From CAJQHT01 sp038123275 (GTDB taxonomy: Bacteria; Pseudomonadota; Alphaproteobacteria; Rickettsiales; UBA1997): 42,690 bases of DNA. The notes below the pieces were generated by a model. The model saw only the letters and a list, made by a program, of their open reading frames with translations, had not been told where the DNA came from and ran no database searches. The stretch covers positions 1 to 42,690 of the forward strand of contig JAYORG010000014.1 of NCBI GenBank assembly GCA_038123275.1. The letters run 5' to 3'. The translations under genes and the position numbers were made by a program. Of the stretch, positions 1 through 7,426 are shown piece by piece. The stretch's first letter is position 1, and every line of letters begins with the position of its first letter.

Positions 1-18
1 GCACCAGATTTTTCTTAC

Positions 19-35
19 TTTAGTTCCTAATTAAA
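19..35. repeat. 17-bp direct repeat, left copy
   Basis: TTTAGTTCCTAATTAAA occurs here and again, perfectly, at 198-214. The two copies bracket about 160 bp of non-coding AT-rich DNA just past the 3' end of the recombinase gene. They may mark an element edge or a small duplication. No gene is visible in 1-248. Confidence 0.6.
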
Positions 36-197
36 ACTATCTTCAACCCTTTATTTATAAGCATCTAAGCCGCCTCAATGTCATAATGAATTAGTTTATT
101 AAAAAGCTCTGATTTAGCAAAATACAAGTTATCATTTTTTGATTGTTTTGTATTAAACCCTTTAAAATAGGGCTTTTACAATAGGACCATAAAATAA

Positions 198-214
198 TTT
201 AGTTCCTAATTAAA
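198..214. repeat. 17-bp direct repeat, right copy
   Basis: Perfect second copy of the sequence at 19-35, lying 34 bp beyond the recombinase stop codon. This is a direct observation; its role as an attachment or duplication footprint is inference. Confidence 0.6.
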
Positions 215-248
215 TTTTATTGTTTTGGCAAAAAACGAACCTATGACC

Positions 249-1754
249 TCATGATTTTAACAAATTCTTAAACCATTTCAGTTGCTCATTTTTGGATTTA
301 GGAAAGCCTTTATGGAAATCTGAAACTTTTAATTTATATGGAAAATATGGCGATAAGATTTTTTCTTGTATTTCTGGATGCAGATTATTCATTGAGAGAA
401 TTCGAGCAGTTTGACTTTTGCTTATTTTTTTAAGGATAGCAATTTTTTTGATGCTTAAACCTTTTTCTTGATAATCATTTAGCCTTATAGCTTCTTGCAT
501 CAAAGCTCTTATTTTTTGATTGAGTTTTAGCTGCTTTTGCTTGCTAACAGTAGCATCATTACTGAGTATGATTTTTTTAGCTATCCTCTCGTAATTAAAG
601 ATTGTTTGGTCTTGGAAAGTGAGTTTAAAATAAAAATGATCAATAAATATATTCTTGATTACTTCCTTGGCAATAATTTGCTTTTGGTCAAATGGTAATT
701 TTTGCCATAACTCCTCAATTTTATTTATTTCTACTTTTTTCTTATTTAAAAAGTTAATTGAAATTTCTGGATTTTTTAAATATTTTAAAATTTCTTTCTC
801 AATAATATTTTCTAATTCATTAGAATTAACACGTTTCAAATGACATGATTTTGAGCCATAGCGTATTATGCTCATGCAAGTATAATATCTAAATACAGCA
901 TTATTCTTTTTCTTGGCATAGTTTGGAGTCATAGCACAATTACAATATCTACAAAAAACTAAACCTTTAAGCAATCCCGGATATTTAGCGACTCTCCTTT
1001 TATCTGTTGGCCTGGATTTTATTTGATTATGTGCTTTATCCCATAATTCTTTTGAGATAAATCCCTTATGTTTTCCTTCGTAATATTTGCCCTGATGAGA
1101 AACCTTGCCAAGATAGATTTGATTATTAAGAATTCCATAAATCCGGTTATTGTAAAACTTAACCCCTTTATTGGTTAGAATATTGTATTTGTTTAAATGA
1201 AGAACCAAATCTTGAGTAGAAAACCCATCAGCTATTTTTTCAAATATTTCTTGAATAATTTTAGCATCTTTATTTTTGATTAATTTCTTATCTTTACTGC
1301 TATAACCTATTGGTAATATTCCACCAGTCCATAATCCTTTTTTCTTGGCTGCTGCAATTTTGTCTTTGATTCTGTCGCTAGTCATCTCTCTTTCAAATTG
1401 AGCAAAGGAAAGTAATATATTGAGCATCAATTTGCCCATTGAGCTTTCAGTATCAATTTGCTGAGTTACAGAAATGAAAGAAACACCATGCTCATTAAAG
1501 AAAGTGGAAAGATTAACAAAATCCTGTAATGATCTTGAAAGGCGATCAATTTTGTAAACAATTACAATATCAATTTTGCCAGATATTATATCTTCTTTTA
1601 GTTTCTTCAGGGCTGGTCTATTGATATTTCCTCCAGAATATCCACCATCATCGTAATTAGCATTAACTAGTTTCCAGCCAAGATGTTTTTGAGATTTAAC
1701 ATAATTCTCCGCTGCCTCACGCTGATTATGAAGAGAGTTAAATTCTAAATCCAA
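249..1754 (-). CDS. Large serine recombinase, N-terminus displaced by frameshift
   Basis: Site-specific DNA recombinase of the large serine (resolvase/invertase) family, presumably the integration/excision enzyme of a mobile element. In order it shows the rest of the resolvase domain (VYKIDRLSRS, FEREMTSDR), a 'recombinase' domain (GILPIGYSS onward, about 145-250), a zinc-ribbon with CRYCNC and later Cys, and a C-terminal helix-turn-helix-like module ending GFPKSKNEQLKWF. The only in-frame start is TTG at 1754, which omits the catalytic serine. The missing residues (IYTRKST) are encoded in frame just upstream, but a TAA sits before them. Removing one A from the A8 run at 1791-1798 joins them to an ATG at 1806, giving about 518 residues. 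As read, the enzyme is inactive unless slippage restores the frame. Confidence 0.85.
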   Translation of the reverse strand: MDLEFNSLHNQREAAENYVKSQKHLGWKLVNANYDDGGYSGGNINRPALKKLKEDIISGKIDIVIVYKIDRLSRSLQDFVNLSTFFNEHGVSFISVTQQIDTESSMGKLMLNILLSFAQFEREMTSDRIKDKIAAAKKKGLWTGGILPIGYSSKDKKLIKNKDAKIIQEIFEKIADGFSTQDLVLHLNKYNILTNKGVKFYNNRIYGILNNQIYLGKVSHQGKYYEGKHKGFISKELWDKAHNQIKSRPTDKRRVAKYPGLLKGLVFCRYCNCAMTPNYAKKKNNAVFRYYTCMSIIRYGSKSCHLKRVNSNELENIIEKEILKYLKNPEISINFLNKKKVEINKIEELWQKLPFDQKQIIAKEVIKNIFIDHFYFKLTFQDQTIFNYERIAKKIILSNDATVSKQKQLKLNQKIRALMQEAIRLNDYQEKGLSIKKIAILKKISKSQTARILSMNNLHPEIQEKILSPYFPYKLKVSDFHKGFPKSKNEQLKWFKNLLKS

Positions 1755-1806
1755 ATTCTCAGATGTAGATTTACGGGTGTAAATTGCGCATTTTTTTTAT
1801 ATTCAT
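1755..1806 (-). other. Frameshifted 5' end of the serine recombinase (A8 tract)
   Basis: On the minus strand, ATG at 1806 opens M-N-I-K-K, then an A8 run (T8 at 1791-1798 on the plus strand) throws the frame off. With seven A's the reading continues C-A-I-Y-T-R-K-S-T-S-E-N-L and joins the recombinase exactly. The YTRKST motif carries the family's nucleophilic serine. This could be a pseudogene mutation, transcriptional slippage or a sequencing error. Confidence 0.8.
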
Positions 1807-1908
1807 AGGTCAGATTAATAATATTAATATTTACAAAAAACCTCATATATGCTTGTATTTTAGCATCATGAGCTTATATTTATTGTAAGATTTAACGCTA
1901 AAAAAAAC

Positions 1909-2450
1909 ATGAAAAAACTATCTAATACAATCAAGATTCTAAAGAAATCTGTTCATGAATATGAATATGAAGGAGAAGAAGGTAAGCATGATACCAGACC
2001 AACCGAATCAATAAAATCTGATCCTGAAGTTGAAAATCTAATCAATAGCCTAATAGATAAAGATATCTCAGAATTAAGAGAATTATGGACAAAATACTTT
2101 GATCAAGAAATTCCTAAATGGAATAAGGGATATTTAACTAAAAGATTAGCTTATAGAATTTAAGAAGTGCATTACGCAACAACACTTAGGCCAAAAGTAA
2201 GGAGTGTTCTAGAAAAATCTATAAAGGCAATAATAAGCTTACAACTAAATCAAAGTTAAAAAAAGAAGGAAAATTCAATATAAAAATCGGCACTGTACTT
2301 GAGCGAACTTATCAAGGTGAAACTTACAAAGTGATTAAAACTGATAGAGGTTATTTATTTAACGATAAAATATATCAATATCTATCAGCGATTGCTAGGC
2401 AAATAACTAAAAAAGAAACAAAAGGCTATGAGTTCTTTGGACTTATCTAA
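1909..2450 (+). pseudogene. DUF2924 family gene, broken
   Basis: A DUF2924 protein, a small family commonly found beside alphaproteobacterial serine recombinases; function unknown. The 84-residue ORF 1909-2163 holds the family N-terminus (ISELRELWTKYF, KRLAYRI) and ends at TAA where a CAA (Gln) would be expected. The reading then continues EVHYATT..VRSVLEKS in the same frame. It shifts near 2213-2220 into another frame that gives KLKKEGKFN, GTVLERTYQGETYKV, YLSAIARQITKKETKGYEFFGL and stops at 2448-2450. That second part is the conserved DUF2924 C-terminus. The gene therefore carries a nonsense change plus a frameshift. Confidence 0.8.
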
Positions 2451-2730
2451 AAATAAGAAAATAATTGAGAATATTGCTAAGGCTTATGGTTGGAAACAAA
2501 TGCTTGAGAATCAGAATATGAAAACTATTAACTCACTTACTGATATTGCTAAAAAAGAAGGAATATTAACAAGGCAGGTGAGAAAGATTTATTATCTGAA
2601 TTATTTATCGCCTTATATTGTTGAGAAAATTACTCTTAATGGTGAGAATCCAAGAAAACTAAAATTACGTGATTTTTTGGATGGATTTCCGATTAGTTGG
2701 TCCCAGCAGGAGGAGTGGTTCTTTTGTTAA
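2428..2730 (+). CDS. Recombinase C-terminal module, remnant or stand-alone
   Basis: This 100-residue ORF starts with an ATG inside the end of the DUF2924 gene. It aligns end to end with the last ~90 residues of the recombinase at 249-1754: SL..IAKKEGILTRQVRKIYYLNYLSP corresponds to SIKKIAILKKISKSQTARILSMNNLHP, and LKLRDFLDGFP to LKVSDFHKGFP. DUF2924 genes are usually followed by a full recombinase, so this is probably what remains after an internal deletion removed its catalytic and zinc-ribbon parts. A stand-alone DNA-binding protein is possible but less likely. Confidence 0.6.
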   Translation: MSSLDLSKNKKIIENIAKAYGWKQMLENQNMKTINSLTDIAKKEGILTRQVRKIYYLNYLSPYIVEKITLNGENPRKLKLRDFLDGFPISWSQQEEWFFC

Positions 2731-2784
2731 GATTCTATTAGATTGATGACTTAGTGATTGAAATCAACTAGTAAAAGTATTTAT

Positions 2785-3663
2785 TTAGAATAGACATTTT
2801 TCAATGTGCTCAATCATAAATCCTGCAACATTCTTTTCTGTAGCTTTCTCAATTCCCTCTAGACCCGGAGAAGAATTTATCTCAAGAATAAGCGATCCCC
2901 GATTTGACCTTAGAATATCAACGCCTGCAACATCCATACCCATCACCTTACTAGCTTTGATGGCCATAGCCCTTTCTTCTTTAGTAATAGTAGCTGGCTG
3001 TACTGTTGCACCAAGATGATAGTTTGCTCTATATTCACCTTCATTAGCAATTCTTTCCATTGAGGCTACAACTTTATTACCCACAACAAAACATCTTAGG
3101 TCTCTGCCACTAGATTCTTTAATAAACTCTTGAACAATTACATTGGCGTGAAGTTGTTTGAATGCTGAAATAACACTTCTTGCAGCACTATTGGTTTCAG
3201 CCAGAACGACTCCTTCCCCCTCGGTTCCTTCAACTAGTTTTATTATTAATGGAGCTCCTCCAAGAGATTTAATAATTGCATCAATGGTAGTTGGAGAATT
3301 TGCAATACCAGTTGATGGCATTGGGATATCGTTCTTTGCCAAAATTTGTAAAGATTTTAGCTTATCCCTAGCATTTAGAACGGCCACAGAGCTATTTAAG
3401 GAATAAACTCCTAGCATTTCAAATTGTCTCAATAAAGCTGTACCATAAAAAGTAATAGAAGGCTCAATTCTAGGAATAACAGCATTTAAATCCTTAATTG
3501 GTTTACCATTTTTATCATAAATTGTTGGTGTATCATTAGTGATATTAACAAAACATTCAGTAAGGTTAATAATTCTAAATTTATGACCTCTTTTTTCGGC
3601 TTCTTCTTTTAGTCTTTTGTGAGAGTATAATCCTTTTTCCGATACCAATAATCCTATCTTCAT
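2785..3663 (-). CDS. rimK: RimK, ribosomal protein S6--L-glutamate ligase family
   Basis: ATP-grasp ligase that adds glutamates to the C-terminus of ribosomal protein S6 in enterobacteria; some homologues act on other peptides. The 292 residues match the family length (about 300). It shows the N-terminal pre-ATP-grasp domain (MKIGLLVSEKGLYSHKRL), RIEPSITFYG, and the ATP-grasp core with LIIKLVEGTEGEGV, VQEFI..GRDLRCFVVG and the metal-binding EINSSPGLEGIE near the end. It starts with ATG at 3663 and is transcribed toward the mobile element. It diverges from the glutamine amidotransferase-like gene across an 84-bp AT-rich gap that should hold both promoters. Confidence 0.92.
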   Translation of the reverse strand: MKIGLLVSEKGLYSHKRLKEEAEKRGHKFRIINLTECFVNITNDTPTIYDKNGKPIKDLNAVIPRIEPSITFYGTALLRQFEMLGVYSLNSSVAVLNARDKLKSLQILAKNDIPMPSTGIANSPTTIDAIIKSLGGAPLIIKLVEGTEGEGVVLAETNSAARSVISAFKQLHANVIVQEFIKESSGRDLRCFVVGNKVVASMERIANEGEYRANYHLGATVQPATITKEERAMAIKASKVMGMDVAGVDILRSNRGSLILEINSSPGLEGIEKATEKNVAGFMIEHIEKCLF

Positions 3664-3747
3664 TTACTTGTAAAAAAATATTGTTAATTTAATAAATATG
3701 AGATTAATAATTACTTTGTAATATTTAAATACACAAATTAATTTAAC

Positions 3748-4638
3748 ATGAAAATTAGAAATAATTTTAGGATCGGTATCACTGATGACACTAACATCAT
3801 GAGGTGTAGGCTTATTGTTAAACTCGTTGAAATGTGCGGAGCTACTGCTGTGTTAATTCCCATGTATTTAAATCAAAACTTAGTCAAAGACAAAGCTACC
3901 GATTACAAAGAATTAGATAAGGCTATCGATGCCCATTTAGGAAAAGTAGATAATATTTTACAAAGCTGTGATGCCTTGATATTTCCTGGCAATAAAAGAG
4001 ACATTAACCCTGGTCTTTACGGTGTATCACAAATTCATCCTGAAACAAAAAGAAGATTGCCTCAAAATAAATTAAACGTAAGACAAGAGACAGAAATAAA
4101 GATGCTGCAATATGCATTAAAAAAGAAAGATATTCCAGTTCTTGGAATATGTGGAGGAATGCAGTTAATAAATGCTGTTCTAGGTGGTTCATTAGTACAG
4201 CATTTACCAGATGACCCTAGAATTGAAGGAGAAGATAATCCTCATCATGATAAAGATTTAAAAGATATGACAGGTGATGAGTTGCAAGATTTTGAAAATA
4301 ATTTTGAGCAAATTATCAGTGGAAAAAAGGAGAATGGTTTATATCAAGGAACTCACTCAATGAAGGTTGAAGAAAATTCGTTACTTGCTCAGATTTATAA
4401 AGAACAAGATTCAAATATTGATTTAGGTAACATAAAGGAATTAAGTATTCATCATCAAGGATGTTTCGCAGAAAATATTTCTGATAAATTGAAAATCGTT
4501 GCTACTTCTCCAGATGGAATTATTGAAGCTGTTGAGCATAAAAATCATCCAAAAATGTTTTTATTAACTCAATTTCATCCAGAATGTAATGTTAGTGGTA
4601 TTGCTTTGTCTTTGGTTAAAAAGTTAATAGAATCCTGA
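3748..4638 (+). CDS. Class I glutamine amidotransferase / gamma-glutamyl hydrolase (peptidase C26-like)
   Basis: Cytosolic amidohydrolase of the PuuD/C26 type, which cleaves gamma-glutamyl bonds. Visible motifs are the start FRIGITDD, the oxyanion strand ALIFPGNKRDINP, the nucleophile elbow LGICGGMQLINAVLGG (Cys in GICGG), and the His/Glu pair in LLTQFHPE near the C-terminus. SIHHQGCF matches the conserved HQ segment of PuuD proteins. Length (296) exceeds PuuD's ~254 because of an acidic insert at about 165-200. PuuD acts in putrescine breakdown and a polyamine operon lies nearby, so a link is plausible but unproven. It converges with the Crp/Fnr gene, with one base between the stops. Confidence 0.85.
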   Translation: MKIRNNFRIGITDDTNIMRCRLIVKLVEMCGATAVLIPMYLNQNLVKDKATDYKELDKAIDAHLGKVDNILQSCDALIFPGNKRDINPGLYGVSQIHPETKRRLPQNKLNVRQETEIKMLQYALKKKDIPVLGICGGMQLINAVLGGSLVQHLPDDPRIEGEDNPHHDKDLKDMTGDELQDFENNFEQIISGKKENGLYQGTHSMKVEENSLLAQIYKEQDSNIDLGNIKELSIHHQGCFAENISDKLKIVATSPDGIIEAVEHKNHPKMFLLTQFHPECNVSGIALSLVKKLIES

Positions 4639-4639
4639 C

Positions 4640-5413
4640 TTACATAAATTTAAGTATGTGATACACATCACATTGCGGATTAGTGCACTGTAGCCTCTTT
4701 TCAATATCGCACTTCTTATCATCAAAACACTCCACCTCACAATAATCTTGTAATTTATCTAAATCCTTAATAACAACCTCTCTTCCCTCAAAAACCATAT
4801 CTAAATCATTCTTTAGGCGCAACATGGCGCGAGAATAGGTTTCTGGTTGCATACTAAGTCTTGAGGCAACAAGATATTTCTTATATGGAAGTTGCAAGGT
4901 TTTTGAATATTCTCTATCCATCGATAGCTTTAACAAGAAAGATCCTAGTCTTTGAGCGCTAGTTAATTTGGTAATATGCTCAAACATTAAACTCAATTGA
5001 TTGGTATAATGCGACATTGAAGCTAACATCTTTAAGGCTAATTCTGGATACTGCGTGATTCTTTGGCGTATAATATCTGCATTAATTACTAAGAATTTTG
5101 CATTACCACCCACTATTTGTGCACTATAAGGATAGCTAGAGCCTTTAAATGTGGCTACTTCACTAAATGTTTCTCCTCTTGTAACAAGGGATATAAGGGT
5201 TTCCTCCCCCTGCTTATTCATCCTGTAAAGCTTAACCCAACCCTCAATAACAATAAAAAAATGTTTTACTGAATCCCCATGGAGGAAGATATTATTGCCC
5301 TTTTTACATTCCTTCTGAGAAGAGTTATCAATGAAATAAGACAGGTGAGATTCCTGGGTTCCAGTAAAAAAAGGTATCGATTTTAATAAATTTATACAAT
5401 TCTTTTTTTCCAT
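4640..5413 (-). CDS. Crp/Fnr family transcriptional regulator with FNR-type helix and Cys-rich tail
   Basis: DNA-binding regulator with an N-terminal cyclic-nucleotide-binding-like beta-roll (about 10-120, with IFLHGDSVKHFFIVIEGWVKLYR), a dimer helix (about 125-150) and a C-terminal winged helix-turn-helix. The recognition helix reads PETYSRAM (E191, S194, R195), the E-x-x-S-R pattern of FNR that contacts TTGAT-type half-sites, rather than CRP's R-E-x-x-x-R. The N-terminus lacks FNR's iron-sulfur cysteine cluster (only C6 and C36). A tail after the HTH instead has five cysteines (225, 229, 235, 243, 248), recalling Bacillus Fnr, whose cluster is C-terminal. It lies 64 bp downstream of agmatinase on the same strand. 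Redox or NO sensing is inference. Confidence 0.9.
   Translation of the reverse strand: MEKKNCINLLKSIPFFTGTQESHLSYFIDNSSQKECKKGNNIFLHGDSVKHFFIVIEGWVKLYRMNKQGEETLISLVTRGETFSEVATFKGSSYPYSAQIVGGNAKFLVINADIIRQRITQYPELALKMLASMSHYTNQLSLMFEHITKLTSAQRLGSFLLKLSMDREYSKTLQLPYKKYLVASRLSMQPETYSRAMLRLKNDLDMVFEGREVVIKDLDKLQDYCEVECFDDKKCDIEKRLQCTNPQCDVYHILKFM
4657..4672. promoter_or_regulatory. CRP-like palindrome inside the regulator gene
   Basis: TGTGATACACATCACA is a perfect TGTGA-N6-TCACA palindrome. It lies within the last codons of the Crp/Fnr gene (reading CDVYHI) and close to the convergent stop codons, so it is poorly placed for a promoter operator. It may be coincidental. Confidence 0.25.
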
Positions 5414-5477
5414 ATCAAATATATTTTCTTCTAAAAATAATATTTAATTTATATGAAATAAAGAAAAACTAGTAAAT

Positions 5478-6377
5478 TTATTTCTTTGTGCAAAAAATCA
5501 GGGATAGTATTTTATATGCTAATTTGGCAGCCAAGAAATCACAAGAGTGGAATCCTTTTATAGGAGATAGCTCATTAATATCAGCTCCCACTATATTAGA
5601 CACTTTGACAATTTGAGATATAATATTTATTACTTCATCCCAAAATAGCCCTCCTGGCTCAGGAGTTCCGGTTGCAGGCATTAAACTTGCATCAAAAGCA
5701 TCTACGTCAAAACTTAAATAGACTATCTTGTCTTTAAAGTTAGAAATAATTTCTTCAATATTCCATTCTTTCTTATTTTCAGCAAAATAGATTTTAATAC
5801 GATCCTTATTTTCTTCTAAGAAAGGAATTTCTTCTGCCGAAATATTACGAATTCCAAAAGAAACCAGATTTACATTATCAAAGTCTAAACATCTTCTTAA
5901 TGCTGAGGCATGACTGTAATGTTCACCATCATATCCATCTCTTAGATCTGCATGAGCATCAAAATGTAATATTGTTATTTCTGGGTATTGTTTTGCAAAA
6001 GGCCTGATTGCGCCAGCTGTAATAGAATGCTCTCCACCAAATATAAAAGGAAACTTATTATCAGATAGAACATTATTTACCATCTCCTCTAATTGACTTA
6101 GGGCTAAAGCAATATCTTTTTTAACAATAGGTTCTTTTATAGTGGAAATACCAATTTCTTTAAAGGTTTCTTGCCAAGAGGTTATATCAAATAGCTCAAC
6201 TTCATGACTAGCTTCAATCATTGCTTTTGGGCCATTTTTTGTGCCACTTCCATAACTGACAGAAGCTTCTAGGCCAAAAGGGATTATTATAGCCTTAGAA
6301 TCTTCATATGAAGAGCTGTATTTCTCTTCTAAGCCTAAGAAGCCATCTTTGGGTTTATATAGTGGATACTTACTCAT
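5478..6377 (-). CDS. speB: Agmatinase (arginase/ureohydrolase family)
   Basis: Binuclear-manganese ureohydrolase converting agmatine to putrescine and urea. The metal-binding motifs are intact: GGEHS (H117), HFDAHADLRDGY (D140, H142, D144) and SFDVDAFD (D224, D226), followed by the family's TGTPEPGG. The open frame extends upstream to 6443, but the ATG at 6377 is preferred because MSKYPLYKPKDGF begins the conserved part and gives 299 residues, normal for SpeB. That start overlaps the upstream gene by 8 bp, implying translational coupling. It is the third gene of a polyamine operon. No arginine decarboxylase is in the window, so agmatine would have to come from elsewhere, or the true substrate may be a related guanidine. 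Confidence 0.9.
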   Translation of the reverse strand: MSKYPLYKPKDGFLGLEEKYSSSYEDSKAIIIPFGLEASVSYGSGTKNGPKAMIEASHEVELFDITSWQETFKEIGISTIKEPIVKKDIALALSQLEEMVNNVLSDNKFPFIFGGEHSITAGAIRPFAKQYPEITILHFDAHADLRDGYDGEHYSHASALRRCLDFDNVNLVSFGIRNISAEEIPFLEENKDRIKIYFAENKKEWNIEEIISNFKDKIVYLSFDVDAFDASLMPATGTPEPGGLFWDEVINIISQIVKVSNIVGADINELSPIKGFHSCDFLAAKLAYKILSLIFCTKK

Positions 6378-7425
6378 TTTTAAACAATGTTGAATAATTA
6401 TGCCTTTTTCTGTCTTTCCAATGGCCATTGTGATACGCATCACTTACTAAAAGCGGCAGAACTGTTGTTGCCTCAGCAAAAACCATTTGTTCATGAGTTG
6501 TATCAACCTTTCCCCAAGAGCAGGCTTCTTTTAGAGTTGAGCTTGAACAGGCGCCATCTCTAACATCTGCAACGGTGATTTGAATAGCATATTTATGCAT
6601 ATCAACTTCTTTTTCAAGAATTTCAGCACAAACAACAGTATCTTGTACAAAATTCTTTGGCACCCCTCCACCAATCATAAGTAATCCAGTTGTGCCAGCT
6701 TGAATCTTGATATCTGTTAATTCTTTAAAATCAGCAATGGAATCAATTGTAAGATATTTATCTGGATTTTTAACTTGATGCTTCACCAATCCAAAACCAG
6801 CGGAAGAATCAGTAAATGCAGGACAAAATATTGGAACATCATTTTCATAGGCAATTTGAACTAAGGAATCTTTCTTCTTAGCATTACCATTTGATAACCA
6901 TTTACCCATTTCATAAATAAATTCACGAGAACTATAGGGCCTTGCCTCTAATTTATTGGCTATTTTAAAAATAGCCTCATCACAATTTTGTAAATTTTCT
7001 TCATTTATGTAGGTGTCATAAATTCTATCTATATATAGATCTCGTAATTCTTTATCATTAGCAAATTGATCTCCTTTATAATGTTTAAATCCCAAAGCTT
7101 CAAAAAAATCCATATCTACAATTGATGCTCCAGTTGCAACTATTGCATCAACCATATTATATTTAACCAAATCGTGATATAGCTTCATACATCCTCCAGC
7201 AGAAGTGGACCCCGCAATAGTTAAAATAATTGAGCATTCCTTATCAAGGAGCATTTCATTGAACATTTTGGTAGCGCTGGCCAAATCCCGGGAAGAAAAA
7301 GACATATTGCTCATGGAGCTAATTATTGGCCTAGAATCAAAAGAAGTAATATCGATATGTTTTATTGTATCTTTGAGTAACCTAGATTTTAAGTATTTTT
7401 GGTGATCGCTTTTTAGTCCAGTCAT
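6370..7425 (-). CDS. Deoxyhypusine-synthase-like protein (probable homospermidine/polyamine synthase)
   Basis: Member of the NAD-dependent deoxyhypusine synthase family, 351 residues. Bacteria lack the eukaryotic target eIF5A, and several bacterial homologues instead make homospermidine from putrescine. Visible family features are TIAGSTSAGG (about 69-78), TGASIVDMD, FCPAFTDSSAGF, IGGGVPKNF, and the catalytic-lysine segment EACSWGKV (K306), equivalent to the EAVSWGK motif carrying the active lysine in human DHS. It sits one base after the ornithine decarboxylase stop and overlaps agmatinase, which strongly suggests it uses putrescine made by the neighbours. The exact product is inference. Confidence 0.88.
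   Translation of the reverse strand: MTGLKSDHQKYLKSRLLKDTIKHIDITSFDSRPIISSMSNMSFSSRDLASATKMFNEMLLDKECSIILTIAGSTSAGGCMKLYHDLVKYNMVDAIVATGASIVDMDFFEALGFKHYKGDQFANDKELRDLYIDRIYDTYINEENLQNCDEAIFKIANKLEARPYSSREFIYEMGKWLSNGNAKKKDSLVQIAYENDVPIFCPAFTDSSAGFGLVKHQVKNPDKYLTIDSIADFKELTDIKIQAGTTGLLMIGGGVPKNFVQDTVVCAEILEKEVDMHKYAIQITVADVRDGACSSSTLKEACSWGKVDTTHEQMVFAEATTVLPLLVSDAYHNGHWKDRKRHNYSTLFKNE
6429..6444. promoter_or_regulatory. Second CRP-like near-palindrome, inside coding sequence
   Basis: TGTGATACGCATCACT matches TGTGA-N6-TCACA except for the last base. It lies inside the 3' end of the deoxyhypusine-synthase-like gene (reading SDAYH), about 55 bp before the agmatinase start. It could act on an internal promoter, but it may just reflect similar codons (GAT-GyG-TAT-CAC) in two genes. 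Confidence 0.2.
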
Positions 7426-7426
7426 T

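Noticed and set aside
222..251. tRNA T-arm-like stretch (AGGTTCG...GCCA) on the minus strand just after the recombinase
   Set aside because: Only GGTTCG and the terminal CCA match; the flanks do not pair into a T-stem and there is no cloverleaf.
6378..6443. Longer agmatinase start at 6443
   Set aside because: The extra 22 residues have no family match and would overlap the upstream gene by 74 bp; the ATG at 6377 fits better.
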